Assembly: GCA_024690635.1 (NCBI GenBank)
Contig: JAILOW010000033.1
Span: forward strand, 1-44,717
From: Butyrivibrio sp.
Lineage (GTDB): Bacteria > Bacillota_A > Clostridia > Lachnospirales > Lachnospiraceae
Length of the DNA: 44,717 nucleotides
Direction of reading: 5' to 3'
Below the pieces are notes generated by a model. The model searched no databases and was not told where the DNA came from. It saw nothing but the letters and a program-made list of their open reading frames with translations. Both the position numbers and the translations under genes were made by a program. This document shows positions 1 through 6,853 of the stretch, one piece after another (position 1 is the first letter of the stretch; each line of letters begins with the position of its first letter).

Positions 1-163
1 TCCTGTTATGATCGCTCAGCTGCGTGGTGCAGACTGGTTGAGATTTGATATGGGTCAGATTTACATTATGATTGCCGCATCTATTTTCCCGGTAATCGTG
101 ATCTACCTTCTCCTTTCCAACTACATTGTTGGCGGCGTATCAGCCGGTGCGGTGAAGGGATGA
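1..163 (+). CDS. Carbohydrate ABC transporter permease, MalG type (3' end only)
   Basis: The frame from base 2 to the TGA at 161-163 encodes the last 53 residues of a protein whose start lies outside the window. It has one hydrophobic helix (IYIMIAASIFPVIVIY) and ends in GGVSAGAVKG. This matches the (Q/V)G(L/V)xAGAVKG ending typical of the inner-membrane permease subunits of CUT1 sugar importers (MalG/LacG/UgpE type). The protein would form half of the translocation channel with a second permease, a solute-binding lipoprotein and an ATPase, none of which is visible here. A strong terminator follows at 217-252, so this is the end of its operon. The sugar cannot be told. Confidence 0.85.
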   Translation, partial: PVMIAQLRGADWLRFDMGQIYIMIAASIFPVIVIYLLLSNYIVGGVSAGAVKG

Positions 164-216
164 TGCAATAATTTGCTTATCCTCCTATATTACTCTTTCC
201 TTTTATAAAGTTTTAC

Positions 217-252
217 GAAAAGCCGTGGCATTCCCCGATGCCACGGCTTTTC
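217..252 (+). terminator. Intrinsic terminator of the ABC permease operon
   Basis: A perfect 14-bp stem (218-231 with 238-251) and six-base loop begins with AAAA and ends in TTTT. It lies 54 bases after the permease stop and can work on both strands. Confidence 0.85.
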
Positions 253-271
253 GGGCTGTTTTGGGGGCGGG

Positions 272-303
272 AATGGTCCTGGGGGACGGGGTTAGTGGTT
301 CAT
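272..303 (+). repeat. 32-bp G-rich dispersed repeat, copy 1
   Basis: The core CCTGGGGGACGGGGTTAGTG recurs in opposite orientation at 2633-2664, with 30 of 32 positions identical. The two copies face each other across about 2.3 kb containing three genes and the TAGGCAG array. It resembles the GGGGACGG-starting dispersed repeats that I recall from Firmicute genomes and that are often discussed with REP-type transposases. That link is from memory and no transposase is present here. Confidence 0.7.
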
Positions 304-656
304 AGGGATGGCAGAGGGGGCATTTTTGCCAGTGGTAGCTCAATTTGCGGCTGAAGGTCTGCCGCAATTTGAATTTTATGAAAATAGGCAGTTGATTATT
401 TGAGAAAATTACTGCCTATTTTCCGGGAACTATTGATATAGGCAGTTGAAGTTAGTGCAGGAATTCTGCCTATTTTGAGAAACTTGAGATATAGGCAGAC
501 TTTTTGAGGCAAAATGAACTGCCTAAATAATAAATAGTGCAATTGAGGCAGGCTGAAGTGCTTTTATTTACCGGAACTATCGTGGGAGATCTGATGCCTT
601 ACATAAGTACGAAAACAAGGATCGGAAAATGGATTGGTTCCTGTGTTGGCTTTCCG
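304..656. other. Non-coding stretch between the ABC operon and the minus-strand cluster
   Basis: No open frame here has coding character. It holds a small hairpin (345-351 with 361-367, TTGCGGC with GCCGCAA) and the alternating TAGGCAG/CTGCCTA array at 381-526 annotated separately. The minus-strand flavodoxin gene ends at 657. No terminator with a clear T-run was seen for it. Confidence 0.6.
381..526. repeat. Array of six alternating TAGGCAG / CTGCCTA sites
   Basis: Six copies of the core ATAGGCAG lie at about 383, 411, 437, 465, 490 and 518, strictly alternating in orientation with steps of 25-28 bases. The first pair is a perfect 12-bp inverted repeat (AAAATAGGCAGT at 381-392 with ACTGCCTATTTT at 411-422). 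The array can fold as three consecutive hairpins. The regular step of roughly 2.5 helical turns would also suit a cooperative DNA-binding protein. The even spacing argues against chance. The function is unknown. Confidence 0.65.
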
Positions 657-1202
657 TTACTTGCAAATGTTCCTGCAAAACTCAATGATTTCCTGCTTTC
701 TTGGCTCGACATTTTCTTTGTACTCTATAGATGTAAGCCCAAGGTGGCCTGAACATTCAATATGTAAATGTCCATAGAAATGCTCAATGCTCTGAATGAT
801 CCTGTCACACTCGTGCATTCCGGGGCCGGTTCTGAGAGCAACCGTGTAGCCCTTTTTACCTTCCCTTATAGTAGCGTGGGGCTCATGAGTATCACACCAG
901 GGCGTACATCTGTCTATAAATGCCTTGTACTGCCCCGGTATATCTGCCCAGTAAGACGGTGATACGGATACAATGATATCGGCATCATCAAATTCACCCA
1001 TGATCTTTATGATATCGTCATCCATTACGCATTTCGCCGTGCTGTGGCAGGCCCTGCAACCTTTGCAGAATTTAAAATCATAGTCGTCTATGCAGATACA
1101 TTTTGTATCATATCCGGTGGAAATTTCATTTTCTATAATACTTGCGATTTCAGCTGTTGCTCCTGTTTTTACAGGGCTGCAGTTAATGATCAGTGCTTTC
1201 AT
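657..1202 (-). CDS. Flavodoxin-like NAD(P)H-dependent FMN oxidoreductase
   Basis: This 181-residue protein has a flavodoxin fold. It opens with a beta strand and FMN-phosphate loop (MKALIINCSPVKTGAT) and carries the motif CKGCRACHSTAKCVMDDD near residues 45-62. That motif is typical of the NADPH-dependent FMN reductase / iron-sulfur flavoprotein group in anaerobes. The SPSYWADIPGQYKAFIDR segment matches the conserved flavin/substrate-binding stretch. The Cys pattern is too short to claim a cluster. The ATG at 1202 is preferred over a TTG three bases upstream because GAGG sits five bases before it. Its start overlaps the stop of the HD gene (TGATG), so it is translationally coupled and is the last gene of the cluster. 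It probably transfers electrons to small molecules; the substrate is unknown. Confidence 0.85.
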   Translation of the reverse strand: MKALIINCSPVKTGATAEIASIIENEISTGYDTKCICIDDYDFKFCKGCRACHSTAKCVMDDDIIKIMGEFDDADIIVSVSPSYWADIPGQYKAFIDRCTPWCDTHEPHATIREGKKGYTVALRTGPGMHECDRIIQSIEHFYGHLHIECSGHLGLTSIEYKENVEPRKQEIIEFCRNICK

Positions 1203-1789
1203 CAATTCCTCCCGACAAGGCCCGTTTCGGTGTAGTATTCATCCAGAAAACCAACCATGAAATCATGTCTCTTCTGAGCCAGTTCCTTGGCTGAATCTGT
1301 GTTCAGTTCATCTTTTAGCAAAAGAAGCTTGTCGTAAAAATGCTTAATTGAATCTTCCAAAGGTCTGCCGATTTTTCCTCCGTACGCAAAAGTTCTGGCG
1401 ATACCTATTGCGCCGATGGCGTCTATTCTGTCAGCATCCTGAACGATCTTTCCCTCTATTGTTTCCGGAGTCTTTCCTCTGTTTTGGCTGAAAGATACAG
1501 CATTTATGATTGTGCAGATATAATCTGTCTTTTCTGCCGGCAGTCCCTTATTTTCGAGAAAAGATCTGGCATTTGCGTTATTCTCCGTGTTAAAAAGTTT
1601 GTGATCATCGGCGTCATGTAACAGTGTTGCCAGGGCAATGACCAGAGTATCTGCCTCGGGATGAGACTCCATAATGATCTGAGCGTTACGATATACTCTC
1701 AGCGCATGATCGGCACCATGACCGTCGGAATTACCTTCAAAAAGTTCTTTTACATATTCTATTGCTTCATCGATCATTTCTTTACTCAC
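1202..1789 (-). CDS. HD-domain phosphohydrolase
   Basis: This 195-residue protein has the HD-superfamily metal ligands in order: H28 in GHGADHALRV, the H58-D59 pair in LLHDADDHK, and a late Asp in VQDADRIDAIGAIG. The layout and length match the small YedJ-like HD hydrolases, which are expected to use divalent metal to cleave phosphate esters. The natural substrate of that group is poorly known. A GTG start is used, with GGGAG about eight bases upstream. An internal ATG four codons later has no Shine-Dalgarno. The gene overlaps the preceding hydrolase by eight bases and the following flavodoxin gene by one, so it sits in the middle of a coupled operon. It could act in nucleotide or cofactor salvage linked to the flavin enzymes, but that is only inference from position. 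Confidence 0.85.
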   Translation of the reverse strand: MSKEMIDEAIEYVKELFEGNSDGHGADHALRVYRNAQIIMESHPEADTLVIALATLLHDADDHKLFNTENNANARSFLENKGLPAEKTDYICTIINAVSFSQNRGKTPETIEGKIVQDADRIDAIGAIGIARTFAYGGKIGRPLEDSIKHFYDKLLLLKDELNTDSAKELAQKRHDFMVGFLDEYYTETGLVGRN

Positions 1790-2606
1790 TTCTTATTCTC
1801 CCAACAAAATCATTTATCAATTTATTGATCTCTTCCGGTCTGTCTGTGTTGGAATTATGGCCGGCTCCTTCGATCCAATGCAGCGGGATTCCGGTTTTTT
1901 TATGCCATGTTTTATTGTATCGGATGCATGATCCGGCATGGTCTTTGGTTCCGCATATCAGCATGGCAGGGCACTTTATTTCGTAAGGGAGATCTTCTTC
2001 GATGGCCTCCGCCAGCATTCGGTATCCGCCTCCTGCAAGCTGCGCATAGCGCTTTTGATCGCCATCATAGGTCATCATAAAATCCAGCATTAACGATCTT
2101 CCGTACTCCGATGTGGCAACGCCTTCCGAGCCCTGTTTTAACAGCAATTTCCATGGATAATGAAGATAAACCGGCTCCATCTTTTTTAGGAGCCAGATCT
2201 CGATGCCTGTCATATATTTTTTCTGTAACGGCGCCGAATCAACAGAAATAAAGCCTTTTAATCTATCGGGAAAAAGCTGGGAATACATCTGTCCCACATA
2301 TCCGCCCATAGACTGTCCGATGATAACAGGCCGGTCAAATCCATTTTCTTTAAGTATTTCATTAAGCCATTTGGCCTTTTCCATAAGTGAAAAAGACAGA
2401 TCAAAAGGCCATGAAGATGCATGCCCCGGCGCATCCCAAACAAAAACAGGATACTTTCCTTCAAAGAAAGCGATCTGTTTATCAAAAAGTCTGTGATCCG
2501 CAGTAAGTCCCGGCAGGAAGATAAGCTGAAACTCTTTGATCTCCGCATCCTTGTTTATCCAATAATGGATCTTTCCAAGTTTTGTCTCATATACTTTTTC
2601 AATCAT
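1782..2606 (-). CDS. Alpha/beta-fold hydrolase
   Basis: This 274-residue soluble enzyme of the alpha/beta hydrolase superfamily has a full catalytic triad: nucleophile S99 in GQSMGG, D222 in CGTKDHAG and H250 in GAGHNSN. The oxyanion-hole strand LIFLPGLTADHRLF is at about residues 29-41 and the WDAPGH motif at 57-62. The length is usual for the family. It should hydrolyse an ester, lactone or C-C bond, and the substrate cannot be told from sequence. The start is supported by AGGTGAGG just upstream. It begins 21 bases after the P-loop kinase gene ends, and the 32-bp repeat covers the end of that kinase gene. It overlaps the HD gene downstream. Confidence 0.88.
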   Translation of the reverse strand: MIEKVYETKLGKIHYWINKDAEIKEFQLIFLPGLTADHRLFDKQIAFFEGKYPVFVWDAPGHASSWPFDLSFSLMEKAKWLNEILKENGFDRPVIIGQSMGGYVGQMYSQLFPDRLKGFISVDSAPLQKKYMTGIEIWLLKKMEPVYLHYPWKLLLKQGSEGVATSEYGRSLMLDFMMTYDGDQKRYAQLAGGGYRMLAEAIEEDLPYEIKCPAMLICGTKDHAGSCIRYNKTWHKKTGIPLHWIEGAGHNSNTDRPEEINKLINDFVGRIRSE

Positions 2607-2627
2607 TTTTTCCTCACCTGTGATTCC

Positions 2628-3176
2628 TCAAAATGAGCCACTAACCCCGTCCCCCAGGTCCATTACTCTTCTGATGAAATCCTCATAGTTGTCTGTGAGC
2701 AGAGTGATTTGTTCTCCGGAAAATTGATAACCTTCTATGATCTGACGATTATCCTTTTTCAGCTGTTTGGTTGTACAATAAGAATCGTCCAGCCTTGATT
2801 CAATATCTGAGGCATGCGCTTTTATCTCCTCAAAATGCTTATCTATATATTCATCTGTCATGGCAAGGCAGATGAATTTTATCAAATGAAGATAATTCTC
2901 ATCAAAACTGTCTCTCCAATCAAATGGTATATAACAGCCCTCAATTATAAGGTTCTGCTCGTTTTCAATAGCAGTTTTTATTATCTCTCGAACTATCGGC
3001 CAAAGAAAACATGTAAGCTTGGGGTCATCTTCCGGTGTGAGTTCGGTAATTCCGCTGCGGATCAGCCCCATCTTGAGGTGGTCTATTGATAAATAAGGAT
3101 ATTTATATCTTTCCAGCATCCTCTGTGCCAGAACAGTCTTTCCTGTATGGGATGCTCCTGTAATAAGTATTATCAT
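2628..3176 (-). CDS. P-loop small-molecule kinase (AAA/zeta-toxin-like)
   Basis: This 182-residue protein starts directly with a Walker A loop (MIILITGASHTGKT, GxxxxGKT at residues 7-14). It continues with YLSIDHLKMGLIRSG, the arrangement seen in adenylate-kinase-like, zeta-toxin-like and phosphoglycerate-kinase-like phosphotransferases. No antitoxin gene is adjacent, so a toxin role is not suggested. The ATG overlaps the upstream flavin-reductase stop by four bases (ATGA). The oddity is its end: the last residues (MDLGDGVSGSF) are encoded by the inverted 32-bp repeat at 2633-2664, so its original C-terminus was probably replaced when that repeat arrived. The phosphate acceptor is unknown. 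Confidence 0.8.
   Translation of the reverse strand: MIILITGASHTGKTVLAQRMLERYKYPYLSIDHLKMGLIRSGITELTPEDDPKLTCFLWPIVREIIKTAIENEQNLIIEGCYIPFDWRDSFDENYLHLIKFICLAMTDEYIDKHFEEIKAHASDIESRLDDSYCTTKQLKKDNRQIIEGYQFSGEQITLLTDNYEDFIRRVMDLGDGVSGSF
2633..2664 (-). repeat. 32-bp G-rich dispersed repeat, copy 2 (inverted, inside kinase gene end)
   Basis: The reverse complement of 2633-2664 matches 272-303 at 30 of 32 bases. It is translated as the last residues of the P-loop kinase, and the following TTTTGA supplies its stop codon. It faces copy 1 across the three distal genes of the cluster. Confidence 0.7.
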
Positions 3177-3733
3177 TGAAAATCACCAATCTTTCCAAGC
3201 ATCCTGCCGAGACTGAAATATTTGCCCGAATAGATTACGGGATCCAGTACTGTAAGATCAACATCGAAAATATCTTCACATTCCAGATTTTCATCCAGTT
3301 GGATATTTCGGATGTGACAAAAGAACGTTGTCGAATCGCCGGTTTTAACGGCTCTTGCAACTTCACACTCATACACCCACCGGCTCTCATTCAAAACGGG
3401 AACATCCAAAACTTCACCGCGGACTACCTCATAAGAGATACCATTTTTAGCACCGTCTTTAGCGTGTTTTGAGCCAAAATAATCCATAAGAGGCAACATG
3501 TCCGTGCTGACAAGGTTGGCACTGAAAATGCCGGTTCTAAGGACATTTTTCTTGGTCATCTTGGTCCCTGCCATACTGATAACGAATAGATATCCGTTGC
3601 CTTCTTCGTGAGTTGCACTTGCCCAGGTAATAGGCGCAAAATTTGATGACCCATCTTCATTATTTGTACCAATAATAAAAGAAGGCTGAACACACATAGA
3701 ATATATTGGATCTACTGATCGTCTTTTTGCCAT
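3173..3733 (-). CDS. Flavin reductase family protein (flavoredoxin-like)
   Basis: This 186-residue protein belongs to the FMN-binding split-barrel flavin reductase / flavoredoxin family. The signs are the N-terminal PIYSMCVQPSFIIGTNNEDGSSNFAPITW strand pair, the SMAGTKMTKKNVLRTGIFSANLV FMN-binding segment and the late CHIRNIQLDENLE strand. It should bind FMN and move electrons from NAD(P)H or ferredoxin to a flavin or metal acceptor. It is the first gene of the five-gene minus-strand cluster, with AGGAG seven bases before the ATG and a four-base overlap with the kinase gene. It diverges from the WYL regulator gene across 155 bases, so that regulator may control it. No signal peptide or membrane segment is present. 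Confidence 0.88.
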   Translation of the reverse strand: MAKRRSVDPIYSMCVQPSFIIGTNNEDGSSNFAPITWASATHEEGNGYLFVISMAGTKMTKKNVLRTGIFSANLVSTDMLPLMDYFGSKHAKDGAKNGISYEVVRGEVLDVPVLNESRWVYECEVARAVKTGDSTTFFCHIRNIQLDENLECEDIFDVDLTVLDPVIYSGKYFSLGRMLGKIGDFQ

Positions 3734-3850
3734 TTTTTCTCCTGTTCAGATTTAAAACATCATAAACGTTGCTTCCTAAAGAGATAATACCATAATTTGC
3801 ACATGATAGTTGGGGCGTGAAAAATAATGCGCTATATCGATAGAATGAGC

Positions 3851-3856
3851 TATAAT
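3851..3856 (+). promoter_or_regulatory. Putative -10 element for the WYL regulator
   Basis: A perfect TATAAT lies 33 bases before the WYL gene start, but the -35 region (TGCGCT at 3828-3833) is poor. That would fit an activator-dependent or autoregulated promoter in this divergent intergenic region. Confidence 0.45.
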
Positions 3857-3888
3857 GAGATAACGCGGTATATAAGGAGGTCCTTGCC

Positions 3889-4878
3889 ATGCCAAAGGGT
3901 GCGAATCAAAAACTCAAACTTTTTTATTTGTACAAGATCCTGATGGAAGAAACCGATGACGGCCATGGTATCACGATGCCCCAGATACAGGAGTTCCTTG
4001 CAGAAAAGGGCGTGACTGCGGACAGAAAGAGCATCTATGATGATCTGGAGGCGCTGCGCTTTTTGGGCTACGATGTTATCCTGGAAAAAGAAGGAAGAAA
4101 CTCTCTTTACCATATGGGTGAAAAGGAGTTTGAGATCGCAGAACTTAAGCTTCTGGTGGATGCAATACAATCTTCCAAATTTATAACCGAAAAGAAATCC
4201 AATACTCTTATAAAGAAACTCACCGGTTTTGCCAGCAGATATGAAGCAACCCAGTTAAAGAGACAGGTCTTTGTTCAGGGAAGGATAAAGACCATGAACG
4301 AGAGTATTTACTATATCGTGGATGAGATCCACAACGCCATTATGTCCAACAGACAGATAACCTTTGAGTACATGAACTGGAACACCAAAAAGGAGATGGT
4401 TCCAAGGAAAGAAGGACTCTATAAGGTCAGCCCCTGGGCCCTTACCTGGGATGATGAAAATTACTACCTTATAGGCTTTGAAGGCGAGAGCGGACTTATC
4501 AAGCATTACCGCGTTGATAAGATGCGAAAGATAGATATTACGGAAAAGAAAAGAGAAGGCAGGGAGCATTTTGATGCCTTTGATATGGCAAAGTACGCCA
4601 AAATGAATTTCGGAATGTTTGGCGGAAAAGAGGAAACCGTTAAAATGGCCTTCAAAGAAAGCTTTGTGGGCGTTATCATAGATCGTTTCGGAAAAGATAT
4701 AACCATAAGGCCCTCAAAGGAAGAAGGCTGGTTTGAGACCAATGTTGAGGTGGCTGTAAGTGATCAGTTCTTTGGATGGATCTTTGCGCTGGGGAGAAAT
4801 GTAAAGATCCTTGGACCTGACCATGTGGTGAAACAGCTTAAAGCGGAAATTGGCGGACTTTCCGAGATGTACAATTAG
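3889..4878 (+). CDS. WYL-domain transcriptional regulator
   Basis: This 329-residue regulator has an N-terminal winged helix-turn-helix at about residues 10-65 (TMPQIQEFLAEKGVTADRKSIYDDLEALRFLGYDV). A WYL ligand-sensing domain follows at about 140-230, with YKVSPWALTWDDENYYLIGFEGESGLIKHYRVDKM. A C-terminal extension domain comes after it. This is the usual DeoR/YafY-like WYL architecture and length. WYL domains bind nucleic acids or nucleotides in characterised members; the ligand here is unknown. AAGGAGG lies eight bases before the ATG. The gene is divergent from the flavin-reductase cluster, its most likely target, and is followed by a strong terminator, so it is monocistronic. Confidence 0.92.
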   Translation: MPKGANQKLKLFYLYKILMEETDDGHGITMPQIQEFLAEKGVTADRKSIYDDLEALRFLGYDVILEKEGRNSLYHMGEKEFEIAELKLLVDAIQSSKFITEKKSNTLIKKLTGFASRYEATQLKRQVFVQGRIKTMNESIYYIVDEIHNAIMSNRQITFEYMNWNTKKEMVPRKEGLYKVSPWALTWDDENYYLIGFEGESGLIKHYRVDKMRKIDITEKKREGREHFDAFDMAKYAKMNFGMFGGKEETVKMAFKESFVGVIIDRFGKDITIRPSKEEGWFETNVEVAVSDQFFGWIFALGRNVKILGPDHVVKQLKAEIGGLSEMYN

Positions 4879-4909
4879 TCAAAACACGGACGAATGTCTG
4901 CTTGCCATG

Positions 4910-4938
4910 ACCGGCTCTGCATAAAGAGCCGGTTTTTG
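4910..4938 (+). terminator. Intrinsic terminator after the WYL regulator
   Basis: The perfect 9-bp stem ACCGGCTCT/AGAGCCGGT (4910-4918 with 4925-4933) has a six-base loop and is followed by a run of T. Confidence 0.88.
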
Positions 4939-4992
4939 GTATATTTATACAAAAAAGATTTATAAAATTACATATATACGTCAAAATGATAC

Positions 4993-5021
4993 TTGTCTTT
5001 ATGACTTTACTGTGTTAAACT
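4993..5021 (+). promoter_or_regulatory. Putative promoter of the ACT-hom-lysC operon
   Basis: TTGTCT at 4993-4998, a 17-base spacer and TAAACT at 5016-5021 preceded by an extended -10 TG. It lies just downstream of the previous terminator and 40 bases before the first gene. Confidence 0.5.
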
Positions 5022-5061
5022 TCTTTGCAGTGCATACAAATGTCCGTGAGGGGTGAACAAA

Positions 5062-5514
5062 ATGCAACAGGATACAGGTTACTATGTAATCAGGAGACAG
5101 GCGGTGCCGGAGGTTCTTTTAAAGGTTGTTGAAGCCAAGAAACTTCTGGAATCCGGCAAGGTCAAAACCGTCAATGAGGCGGCCGAAAAACTTGGCATAA
5201 GCCGCAGCTCTTTTTACAAATATAAAGAAGACATATATGAGTTCCACGACAGTCTGCAGGGTACTACACTGACTCTTACCTTTCAGATGAATGATGAGGT
5301 TGGGCTTTTGTCCTACGTGCTGAACCTCATTGCAGATTTTGGAGCCAACATTCTGACTATCCATCAGTCAATCCCGCTTAACGGCGTAGCGTCAATCTCC
5401 ATTACCATACAGGTGCTCCCCACCACAAGGGACATTATGGAAATGATCGCTATCATGGAGAAAAACGAAGGTGTTCACAAGGTTCAGATAACAGGTCGAA
5501 GTGCAACATTCTGA
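5062..5514 (+). CDS. ACT-domain protein of the PheB / UPF0735 family
   Basis: This 150-residue cytoplasmic protein has an N-terminal helix-turn-helix-like part (VNEAAEKLGISRSSFYKYKEDIYEF, about residues 38-62). A C-terminal ACT domain follows from about residue 70 (TLTFQMNDEVGLLSYVLNLIADFGANILTIHQS). This is the layout of the UPF0735/PheB family found next to hom genes in many Firmicutes. ACT domains bind amino acids, so it may be a threonine- or aspartate-family-responsive regulator of the operon; no direct function is established. The ATG at 5062 is chosen because GAGGGG lies eight bases upstream. An upstream GTG at 5053 would overlap that Shine-Dalgarno. It is the first gene before hom and lysC. 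Confidence 0.85.
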   Translation: MQQDTGYYVIRRQAVPEVLLKVVEAKKLLESGKVKTVNEAAEKLGISRSSFYKYKEDIYEFHDSLQGTTLTLTFQMNDEVGLLSYVLNLIADFGANILTIHQSIPLNGVASISITIQVLPTTRDIMEMIAIMEKNEGVHKVQITGRSATF

Positions 5515-5582
5515 TCAGACATAAATTATCACAGGATATAAAAAGACCGGCAGCAAAGGCTGCCCAAGGAGGCTTTTAACAT

Positions 5583-6791
5583 ATGGCAAAGATCGCAGTA
5601 CTTGGATACGGAACAGTAGGAAGCGGAGTGGTAAATGTCATTGATACCAACGCAGCGGAGCTTGCAGAGAGCGCCGGAGAAAAGGTAGAGCTTAAATACA
5701 TTCTGGACCTGCGCGAGTTCCCGGGAGACAAACATGAGACACAGGTTGTTCACGACATCAACATTATTCTGGACGATCCTGAGATAGACGTTATCTGCGA
5801 GACCATGGGAGGTATCGAGCCTGCCCTTTCTTTTGAAAAGAGTGCTCTTGAAAGAGGAAAGAGCGTTTGCACTTCCAATAAAGAGCTGGTGGCTGCTCAC
5901 GGACCCGAGCTTGTGCAGCTTGCTAAAAAGAACGGCGCAAGCTATCTCTTTGAAGCCAGCGTAGGTGGCGGAATCCCGCTTCTTCGCTCCATCAAGGATT
6001 CTTTAAAACATGAAAAGATCGATTCCATCACCGGAATCTTAAACGGAACCACCAACTATATCCTTACCAAGATGGACAAAGAGGGCATGGGCTTTGCAAC
6101 TGTCCTTAAGGCTGCTCAGGAAAAGGGCTACGCCGAGAGAAATCCCGAGGCGGACGTTGAAGGCTATGATGCCTGCAGAAAGATCGCTATTCTCGCAAGT
6201 CTTATGAGCGGCAAGCACGTAAACTACGAGGATATCTATACAGAGGGTATTTCCAAGATCTCCATCGAGGATTTTGAGTATGCAAGGAGCCTTAACATGG
6301 CTATCAAGCTTCTTGCAATGTGTAAAAAGAATGAGAACGGCTTCTTTACAATAGTTGCTCCTTTCCTCATTCCTTATGAAAACCCTCTTGCCAATGTAAA
6401 CGGCGTATTCAATGCTATCAACATCCACGGCAACATGATCGGCGATGTAATGTTCTACGGACGCGGCGCCGGCAAAAATGCAACAGCAAGTGCGGTGGTT
6501 GCTGACGTTGTGGATATCATAAGACACAAGGGCAAACACGTTGATATCAATATGAACGCAGAGAAGGCAGAGCTTACACCCAAGGACAATGCAGTCAGGA
6601 TCTTCTTTGTAAGGGTTCCCGCAGAGCTCAAGGAACAGGCTGTTGAGATCTTCGGCTCAGGCATTGAGGAAGTCACAGATGCCAATGTTCACGGCGAGTT
6701 TGCATTCTGCACCGATATGTTATCTGAGAGAGATTTCGAAGAAAAACTCTGGAAGATGGACAGCGTAAAGGGATATATCAGATTATACTGA
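5583..6791 (+). CDS. hom: Homoserine dehydrogenase
   Basis: This 402-residue enzyme reduces aspartate semialdehyde to homoserine with NAD(P)H, at the branch point to threonine and methionine. The Rossmann motif GYGTVGSG is at residues 8-15 and SNKELVAAHGPEL near 100. The family signature with catalytic Lys/Asp (NPEADVEGYDACRKIAILASLM) lies at about 185-207, and YGRGAGKNATASAVVADV follows. The C-terminus is a compact ACT-like region (EVTDANVHGEFAFCTDML), shorter than in long Hom proteins, so feedback inhibition by threonine is plausible but not certain. AAGGAGG precedes the ATG at good spacing. A small GGCAGC/GCTGCC hairpin sits between it and the ACT gene upstream. Confidence 0.96.
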   Translation: MAKIAVLGYGTVGSGVVNVIDTNAAELAESAGEKVELKYILDLREFPGDKHETQVVHDINIILDDPEIDVICETMGGIEPALSFEKSALERGKSVCTSNKELVAAHGPELVQLAKKNGASYLFEASVGGGIPLLRSIKDSLKHEKIDSITGILNGTTNYILTKMDKEGMGFATVLKAAQEKGYAERNPEADVEGYDACRKIAILASLMSGKHVNYEDIYTEGISKISIEDFEYARSLNMAIKLLAMCKKNENGFFTIVAPFLIPYENPLANVNGVFNAINIHGNMIGDVMFYGRGAGKNATASAVVADVVDIIRHKGKHVDINMNAEKAELTPKDNAVRIFFVRVPAELKEQAVEIFGSGIEEVTDANVHGEFAFCTDMLSERDFEEKLWKMDSVKGYIRLY

Positions 6792-6853
6792 TGCGCAAAG
6801 CATCTGATAAATAACCGCATTGGATGCGGATGGAAAAAGAGGATGATGTTATT

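Noticed and set aside
381..526. TAGGCAG array as a CRISPR array
   Set aside because: Units are only about 9-12 bases, alternate in orientation and have no unique spacer of CRISPR size; no cas genes are near.
2628..3176. P-loop kinase as a zeta toxin of a toxin-antitoxin pair
   Set aside because: No epsilon-like antitoxin gene adjoins it, and it is embedded in an operon with flavin and hydrolase genes.
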